Assembly: GCF_038592905.1 (NCBI RefSeq)
Contig: NZ_CP151943.1
Span: forward strand, 1,428,501 to 1,492,500
Source: Neobacillus sp. FSL H8-0543
GTDB lineage: Bacteria; Bacillota; Bacilli; Bacillales; Cytobacillaceae
Length of the DNA: 64,000 bases
Direction of reading: 5' to 3'
Shown: piece by piece, positions 54,940 through 64,000 of the stretch
Layout of the letters: every line of letters starts with the position of its first letter
Position numbering within the stretch: position 1 is the first letter of the stretch
The notes under the pieces: generated by a model
Seen by the model: only the letters and a program-made list of their open reading frames with translations
The model's database searches: none
What the model was told of the DNA's origin: nothing
Translations under genes and position numbers: made by a program

Positions 54940-55173
54940 TTATATTTGCAAATAAGCTACAGCGACTGCGAGAAGAATGAATAAGACCGCTAATACGATA
55001 GTAATACGATGTAAAATCAAATCAAGACCACGAGCTTTTTGTTTACCGAAAAGTGATTCAGCACCGCCTGAAATCGCTCCAGATAGTCCAGCACTTTTAC
55101 CTGATTGGAGTAATACTACCACAATAAGTCCAATACTTACAATTACTAATAATGTTACAAATAATGCATGCAT
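54940..55173 (-). CDS. secG: Preprotein translocase subunit SecG
   Basis: 77 residues, two membrane helices around the conserved [29 protein letters not shown] loop. Small accessory subunit of SecYEG that helps protein export. ATG at 55173 after GGAGGTG; the longer in-frame reading upstream has no ribosome binding site. Position between eno-side genes and est-rnr is the Bacillus order, except that an extra gene (55283-56200) sits on its eno side. Confidence 0.95.
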   Translation of the reverse strand: MHALFVTLLVIVSIGLIVVVLLQSGKSAGLSGAISGGAESLFGKQKARGLDLILHRITIVLAVLFILLAVAVAYLQI

Positions 55174-55282
55174 GTAGGCACCTCCTGTTATGACGTACAT
55201 TTTCACAGTATTACTAATTTACCATAATATTTGTATTTTAACAATACTAGGTTTGTGTCGGCTTTTAGAAGTGTAGGCCTTA

Positions 55283-56200
55283 TCATCTTAAGATGGATGA
55301 TGCCATTCTCACATATGTATGTCGTTTTCCTCTTACAACAATACTATATGTGGTTATGTTTTCTGGTATGGTCATTCCAGCCGCACCCGCATCACCAATA
55401 TGGAATAGGTCTGCACCCGCCATTTTGCTGTTTAACGCAATCTGTTTAATGGTTCCTTCATCTGCGCCCTCTTGGCTTGTTCCAGTGGTGAGGATGGCTA
55501 GCGCCCCTTTTTCATGGACAATATCTACCAATTTTGCTGTTCTTTCAACGGTAAAGCCTGGAACTGTACCAGGTGAGGGAATAAGAATGATATCTGCCCC
55601 CGCCTCGATAAAGGATTGCAAAGTTTCAGTGGACATCAGGCTGCTCCCGGCTTCCCCGGCAACACCCGCACTATGCATTTTTCCCGCAATGATTAATCCA
55701 TCCTTACCGAATACGCTCCTCGCAACCTGAATGGCTTTTGTGATTTCCGCATTTGATACACCTGTTTTCGGATTGCCGGTTAAACAAACAAAGTCGAAGC
55801 CTAATGCCTTGGCTTTTTGCAAGGATCTTTTCGTAGCCATTCTTCCTTCAGGAAGTTCAAATAAGGTTTCAGCCTCCTTTGCCGTTAAATCAACGGGTTC
55901 CAGGTTGAGTCCTATTGGGCGCCCAACAAGCTGTTTTAATCTTTTTACAATTGACTCTGGGTCTTCAACAGTTAACCCCTCCGTGCTTGGTTGAAATACA
56001 TCAAAGTAATTAAGTAATATTAAATCTGCGCCAAAGGCGGCTGCCATTTCTGCGTTAGTAACTGCTGGATAATAAGGCGTCACCGCCCCAATTACCTCAG
56101 CAACAATTGTCCTTCCTTCTGACGCAAGGATTGATTGTTTTAATTCCTGACCTGTCATCTTTAGAAAATCAGACGCCGTACAATCCAATAACCGTTTCAT
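55283..56200 (-). CDS. Uncharacterised TIM-barrel-like protein (PEP phosphonomutase/HAD-annotated family)
   Basis: 305 residues, no signal or TM segment. Repeated alpha/beta pattern with short Gly-rich turns: GRTIVAEVIGAVTPYYPAVTNAEMAAAFGADLILLNYFDV, GLNLEPVDL, FVCLTGNPKTGVSN, IIAGKMHSAG, ADIILIPSPGTVPGF and HIGDAGAAG. This suggests a TIM-barrel enzyme with phosphate-binding turns. Homologues are often labelled haloacid dehalogenase-like or PEP phosphonomutase-like, and I have no biochemical function to offer. It lies between eno and secG, with a 500-bp repeat-bearing gap to eno, so probably its own unit. Confidence 0.6.
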   Translation of the reverse strand: MKRLLDCTASDFLKMTGQELKQSILASEGRTIVAEVIGAVTPYYPAVTNAEMAAAFGADLILLNYFDVFQPSTEGLTVEDPESIVKRLKQLVGRPIGLNLEPVDLTAKEAETLFELPEGRMATKRSLQKAKALGFDFVCLTGNPKTGVSNAEITKAIQVARSVFGKDGLIIAGKMHSAGVAGEAGSSLMSTETLQSFIEAGADIILIPSPGTVPGFTVERTAKLVDIVHEKGALAILTTGTSQEGADEGTIKQIALNSKMAGADLFHIGDAGAAGMTIPENITTYSIVVRGKRHTYVRMASSILR

Positions 56201-56275
56201 TTTTAATTCCTCCTAGTTTGGCCCTTTTAATAATAGTTTACTACTTGGGAGTTTTAAGCGCATGCCTGACCTTAC

Positions 56276-56448
56276 ATAAATAGTTGAATTTCTTGAAAAT
56301 TAGGTACTTCTGGGCTTAATTTTTTCAACGAAGTTTCACTTATCTGCCGATTTGATCGCTCTATCTGCCTTTTTCGATAGTCTATCTGCCTAGATCATCA
56401 TTCTATCTGACGATTTGATCTCTGACCCCATTTTTAAACTTAAGTTAC
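56276..56448 (-). repeat. Dispersed element with 21-bp-spaced cores (copy 2)
   Basis: TATCTGCC at 56341, 56362, 56383 and TATCTGAC at 56404, spaced exactly 21 bp; the reverse complement of the core in copy 1 (41351-41496). Flanks match copy 1 on both sides. The left extension AAATAGTT...CTTGAA is shared with copy 3. Confidence 0.92.
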
Positions 56449-56491
56449 CCCACATTCGGACTCTAATTCCCTTTATATAGAATTTTAGTCT

Positions 56492-56654
56492 AATAAATAG
56501 TTAATTACCTTGAACATTTGATACTCCAGAGCTTCCGGAGTTTCTCTTATCTGCGGAATTGATCGCTCTATCTGCCTTTTTCGATAGTCTATCTGCCTAA
56601 AACATCATTCTATCTGCCGATTTGATCTCTGCCCCATTTTGAAACTTAAGTTAC
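56492..56654 (-). repeat. Dispersed element with 21-bp-spaced cores (copy 3)
   Basis: TATCTGCG at 56548 and TATCTGCC at 56569, 56590 and 56611, spaced 21 bp; same orientation as copy 2 and about 207 bp from it. Flanks carry CCCCATTTT-AAACTTAAGTTAC as in copy 2. Between eno's terminator and the gene at 55283. Confidence 0.92.
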
Positions 56655-56659
56655 CTCAC

Positions 56660-56690
56660 CACAAAAGCACCCATCACAAAATGGGTGCCT
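56660..56690 (-). terminator. Terminator of the glycolytic operon after eno
   Basis: 8-bp perfect stem GCACCCAT / ATGGGTGC with a short T-run on the minus strand. Confidence 0.88.
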
Positions 56691-56703
56691 GCGTTAAAAA
56701 TCA

Positions 56704-60337
<3,634 letters not shown>

Positions 60338-61522
60338 TTACTTATCGTTTAAAGCGACGACGCCTGGAAGTGCTTTACCTTCCATAAACTCTAATGATGC
60401 ACCGCCACCAGTTGAAATATGGCTCATCTTGTCTGCTAAATTAAATTTTTCTACAGCGGCTGCTGAATCTCCACCGCCAATAACTGAATATGTACCTTCT
60501 GCACCTGCAAGCGCTTCTGCCACAGCTTTCGTGCCGCCTGCAAATTTATCGATTTCAAAAACACCCATTGGTCCATTCCAAATAACCAATTTCGACTTTT
60601 GAATGACCTCATGATATTGCCATGCTGTTTTTGGTCCAATATCAAGTGCTTCCCAATCAGCAGGAATGTCCTCGATTGCCACAACCTTCGTATTGGCATC
60701 GGCAGAAAAGTCATCGGCAACAACGGCATCCACTGGCATATAAAAATTAACCTTGTTCTTCTTCGCTTTTTCCATAAAAGTTTTTGCTAAATCAATCTTA
60801 TCTTCTTCAAGCAATGATTTACCCACTTCATGTCCTAGTGCTTTAACAAAGGTATAAGCAAGACCGCCGCCAATAATTAGGTTATCCACTTGATCTAACA
60901 AGTTATCAATAACACCGATTTTATCCTTTACCTTCGCACCGCCGATAATAGCCGTAAACGGACGTTCTGGATTGGAAAGGGCTTTTCCTAATACATCCAA
61001 CTCTTTTTCCATTAAAAGACCGGAGACAGCCGGCAGATGGTGAGCGACACCCTCTGTAGAAGCATGGGCACGGTGTGCTGCGCCAAAAGCGTCGTTTACA
61101 TATACATCAGCAAGCTCTGCAAATGCTTTTGCCAGTTCAGGGTCATTCTTTTCTTCCCCAGGGTAAAAACGAACATTTTCAAGCAAGATAACATCGCTGT
61201 CGTTCATTGTTTCAATTAGAGCTTTAACAGAATCGCCATAGGCTTCATCCGCTTTTTTTACATCTTTTCCAAGCAACTCAGAAAGTTTTACACCAACAGG
61301 CGTTAAGCGCATTTCTTCTACTACTTTACCTTTTGGGCGACCAAAATGACTGGCTAAGATTACCTTTGCCCCTTGCTCCATTAAGTATTGAATGGTTGGA
61401 AGTGCAGCACGAATTCGTGTTTCGTCTGTAATTTTTCCATCCTGCATCGGAACATTGAAATCAACCCGGCAAAAAACGCGTTTCCCTTTTACATCAACAT
61501 CTTTTAATGTTTTTTTATTCAT
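60338..61522 (-). CDS. pgk: Phosphoglycerate kinase
   Basis: 394 residues. Starts [25 protein letters not shown]; substrate residues in [13 protein letters not shown]-site [11 protein letters not shown] and the C-terminal [11 protein letters not shown]. Makes ATP from 1,3-bisphosphoglycerate. Start at 61522 with AAGGAGG 9 nt upstream; length equals B. subtilis Pgk. Confidence 0.99.
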   Translation of the reverse strand: MNKKTLKDVDVKGKRVFCRVDFNVPMQDGKITDETRIRAALPTIQYLMEQGAKVILASHFGRPKGKVVEEMRLTPVGVKLSELLGKDVKKADEAYGDSVKALIETMNDSDVILLENVRFYPGEEKNDPELAKAFAELADVYVNDAFGAAHRAHASTEGVAHHLPAVSGLLMEKELDVLGKALSNPERPFTAIIGGAKVKDKIGVIDNLLDQVDNLIIGGGLAYTFVKALGHEVGKSLLEEDKIDLAKTFMEKAKKNKVNFYMPVDAVVADDFSADANTKVVAIEDIPADWEALDIGPKTAWQYHEVIQKSKLVIWNGPMGVFEIDKFAGGTKAVAEALAGAEGTYSVIGGGDSAAAVEKFNLADKMSHISTGGGASLEFMEGKALPGVVALNDK

Positions 61523-61568
61523 ACGCAAAAAGCCTCCTTGAGTATTAACTGCTTTAAACCTTAGCCAT

Positions 61569-61602
61569 AAAAAAGGAGAGGGGGAATCTTCCCCGCTCCC
61601 CT
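61569..61602 (-). terminator. Intra-operon terminator between gapA and pgk
   Basis: GC-rich hairpin (AGGGGAG ... CTCTCCT with inner GGGGAA / TTCCCC), six T residues after it on the minus strand. It would give more gapA than pgk message, as known for B. subtilis. Confidence 0.85.
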
Positions 61603-61679
61603 TTGTCATACCACTAACCATTATAAAGTTCGGATGACAGTTTTACCAATCAAAACCAAAATGGTGATATTCTTTAGGA

Positions 61680-62735
<1,056 letters not shown>

Positions 62736-63758
62736 TTAGCCTTTTAATAACTTTCTTGCTGCACCTTCGTCCGTTATTAATATCGTTGATTCCGGTGCTT
62801 GTTTCATATAAGCCTTAATTGCTTTTACTTTTGAGCTCCCGCCAGCGACAGCAATCACATTCGGTATTTTAATAAGGTCCTCACGCTGCAAACCAATGGT
62901 TGAAACCTTGTGGACAATATCGCCCTTTTCATTAAAATAATAGCCAAACGCCTCACCAACTGCTTCCCCCATTTCAAGCTTGCGCTTAACTTCAGGGCTT
63001 GTTTTTCTTCGCTCAGCCATTATAATAGCATCTCCGATTCCGTGGAGAACCATGCTTGCAGATTTTATTAGACTTAATACCTCATGAATTTCTGGCTCTC
63101 TGATGAGCGATTCATATATTTCCGTGCTAACTTGATCTGGGACATAGAAAACCCGGTGTTTGGAATGGGTATTTTTAGACATAATTGAGCTAATTGTATT
63201 TGCTTGGTTTTGAACATCTTCACCAATCCCGCCACGTGCAGGAACAAACAGTAATTCCTTCGTTCCAAGTTCTGGTGTTAGTACATCAGCCAAGGCGGCC
63301 ATAGTTGACCCGCCAGTTACAGCGATAATATTCTTCCCGGTGAGCAGCTTTTTCATGCAAATAGCACAGGCTTTACCTAAATCGTTTTTGACCATTGGCG
63401 ATTCGTCACTGTCGCCTGGTACAATCACTGCCTGACGAATACCAAGACGGTGTTTTAGTTCTAATTCCAGCACATCTGTACCTTTTAACTCCCTCATAAA
63501 GCCCTCTAGATCTTCCAGCAGATTTTTTCCTTCATAAGTCAAACTCATGCCTACATTGTTTATGCAGATTAGATTTTGCTCTTTTAAAAAATCCACTTCA
63601 CTACGAAGAACTCTTTCTGTATATCCGAGACTGGCTGCTAAACTTCTTCTGCCGACTGGTTGCATAAAACCAATCCGCCGGAGGAGAGAATAACGTTTAT
63701 GTAATAGCTGTAGGAGGTCAGGTAATAATCTTTTTTGGATATCAATAAATGACTGCAT
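62736..63758 (-). CDS. cggR: Central glycolytic genes regulator CggR
   Basis: 340 residues, SorC/DeoR-type repressor. N-terminal winged helix (GRRSLAASLGYTERVLRSEVDFLKEQNLI), then a sugar-phosphate-binding domain (VIPGDSDESP, GGSTMAALADVL, ARGGIGED, HKVSTIGLQREDL). Binds fructose 1,6-bisphosphate and releases its operator in glycolytic conditions. Start ATG at 63758, 9 nt after GAAGGAG, gives 340 residues as in B. subtilis; the ATG at 63776 is less good. First gene of the operon. Confidence 0.96.
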   Translation of the reverse strand: MQSFIDIQKRLLPDLLQLLHKRYSLLRRIGFMQPVGRRSLAASLGYTERVLRSEVDFLKEQNLICINNVGMSLTYEGKNLLEDLEGFMRELKGTDVLELELKHRLGIRQAVIVPGDSDESPMVKNDLGKACAICMKKLLTGKNIIAVTGGSTMAALADVLTPELGTKELLFVPARGGIGEDVQNQANTISSIMSKNTHSKHRVFYVPDQVSTEIYESLIREPEIHEVLSLIKSASMVLHGIGDAIIMAERRKTSPEVKRKLEMGEAVGEAFGYYFNEKGDIVHKVSTIGLQREDLIKIPNVIAVAGGSSKVKAIKAYMKQAPESTILITDEGAARKLLKG

Positions 63759-63788
63759 GAGAGCATGCTCCTTCATATTATGTAGTTG

Positions 63789-63824
63789 GTCGTAAAATGT
63801 CCACCATAGACAAATTATGTCCCA
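63789..63824 (-). promoter_or_regulatory. CggR operator
   Basis: On the minus strand TGGGAC-N6-TGTC is followed 4 bases later by GTGGAC-N6-CGAC, the same two-direct-repeat plan as the B. subtilis CggR operator. It lies downstream of the predicted transcription start, consistent with roadblock repression. Confidence 0.85.
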
Positions 63825-63861
63825 CTACATGTAAAAAAAATCACCCCTGCTAACAATTAAC

Positions 63862-63890
63862 ATTCTAACAGGAGTAAAAAACAATATCAA
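63862..63890 (-). promoter_or_regulatory. Sigma-A promoter of cggR-gapA operon
   Basis: Minus strand -35 TTGATA (63890-63885), 17-bp spacer, -10 TAGAAT (63867-63862), about 40 bp upstream of the CggR operator. Confidence 0.8.
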
Positions 63891-63897
63891 GCTAAAA

Positions 63898-64000
63898 CTA
63901 TTCAGATTTTTCTTGTAAACGATTTCTTATGTCTATTTTGTTAATGATGCCAAATGCGACTTCTTCCCCATCGATAACCACAACAGGAATCATGATTCCA
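63898..64000 (-). CDS. C-terminal end of a glutaredoxin-family protein (partial)
   Basis: 33 codons ending at TAG 63898: GIMIPVVVIDGEEVAFGIINKIDIRNRLQ-type tail. The Ile-Pro-Val (cis-proline) plus IDGEE and the following helix fit the end of a DUF836/thioredoxin-like protein, which in several bacilli precedes cggR next to rpoN. The rest is beyond the window, so the call rests on a short stretch and context. Confidence 0.55.
   Translation of the reverse strand, partial: GIMIPVVVIDGEEVAFGIINKIDIRNRLQEKSE

Noticed and set aside
54551..54955. Heptad-repeat peptides (AYYTICA-like or LCSKQHK-like) as real proteins
   Set aside because: No ribosome binding site, frame broken by the 19-bp step, both strands open equally. 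The pattern comes from the 21-bp DNA repeat.

Overview
The window is an AT-rich, gene-dense chromosomal segment of a spore-former-type Bacillota, most like Bacillaceae (Bacillus / Neobacillus / Mesobacillus). Supporting signs are strong AGGAGG-type ribosome binding sites, the cggR-gapA-pgk-tpiA-gpmI-eno operon followed by secG, the YvaK-type esterase, rnr, smpB and ssrA in the usual Bacillus order, a class D sortase, TcyABC, an FloT/NfeD pair and typical Bacillus terminators. The genus cannot be fixed from sequence reading alone. I see no rRNA, tRNA, transposase or prophage gene.

Layout, left to right. 1-7.4 kb: end of the flotillin operon (floT, nfeD), a cystine-type ABC importer (tcyABC), a basic amino acid/polyamine antiporter, an orphan MASE3-PAS membrane sensor and nadE. 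7.5-15.7 kb: an acyl-CoA thioesterase, a class D sortase with its repeat-rich LPDTA substrate, a CDF metal transporter, an array of seven 52-bp hairpin repeats, an AI-2E family transporter, a polysaccharide deacetylase and two small membrane proteins. 15.8-23.7 kb: a complete arginine deiminase locus (argR, arcR-like Crp/Fnr, arcA, arcB, M20 dipeptidase, arcD, arcC), in which arcC carries an in-frame TAA. 23.8-31.4 kb: a Tad (Flp pilus) operon on the minus strand: flp, tadV, tadE, tadG-like, cpaB, cpaE, tadA, tadB, tadC. It is flanked by a SinR-like regulator and a divergent DUF192 gene.

31.6-41.1 kb: an LTA-synthase-family enzyme. Next comes a four-gene operon (SDR, acyl-CoA ligase, MFS, PhaC-type hydrolase) with a near-perfect -24/-12 sigma-54 promoter, preceded by its likely PAS-AAA+-Fis activator. 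41.5-46.3 kb: a large dCache sensor kinase, its OmpR-type regulator and an MFS carrier. 46.5-50.0 kb: a purine nucleoside module (deoD, NCS1 transporter, GntR/UTRA) bracketed by about 135-bp near-identical direct repeats exactly 3351 bp apart. 50.3-55.2 kb: ssrA (tmRNA), smpB, rnr, esterase, secG. 55.3-64 kb: an uncharacterised barrel-like protein, then the glycolytic operon eno-gpmI-tpiA-pgk-gapA-cggR with a recognisable CggR operator and sigma-A promoter, then the end of a glutaredoxin-like gene.

The least explained signal is a set of intergenic arrays in which a 7-9 bp word recurs every 21 bp (two helical turns) at 34.3, 41.4, 54.6, 56.3 and 56.5 kb. A looser relative lies at 50.1 kb. The words differ by locus (ATTCCGC, GCAGATAG, GCTTACTAC), but the spacing and the position between a gene's 3' end and the next gene are shared. 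Three of the arrays (41.4, 56.3 and 56.5 kb) are copies of one roughly 146-170 bp dispersed element. I know of no description of this architecture, but I could not search for one.
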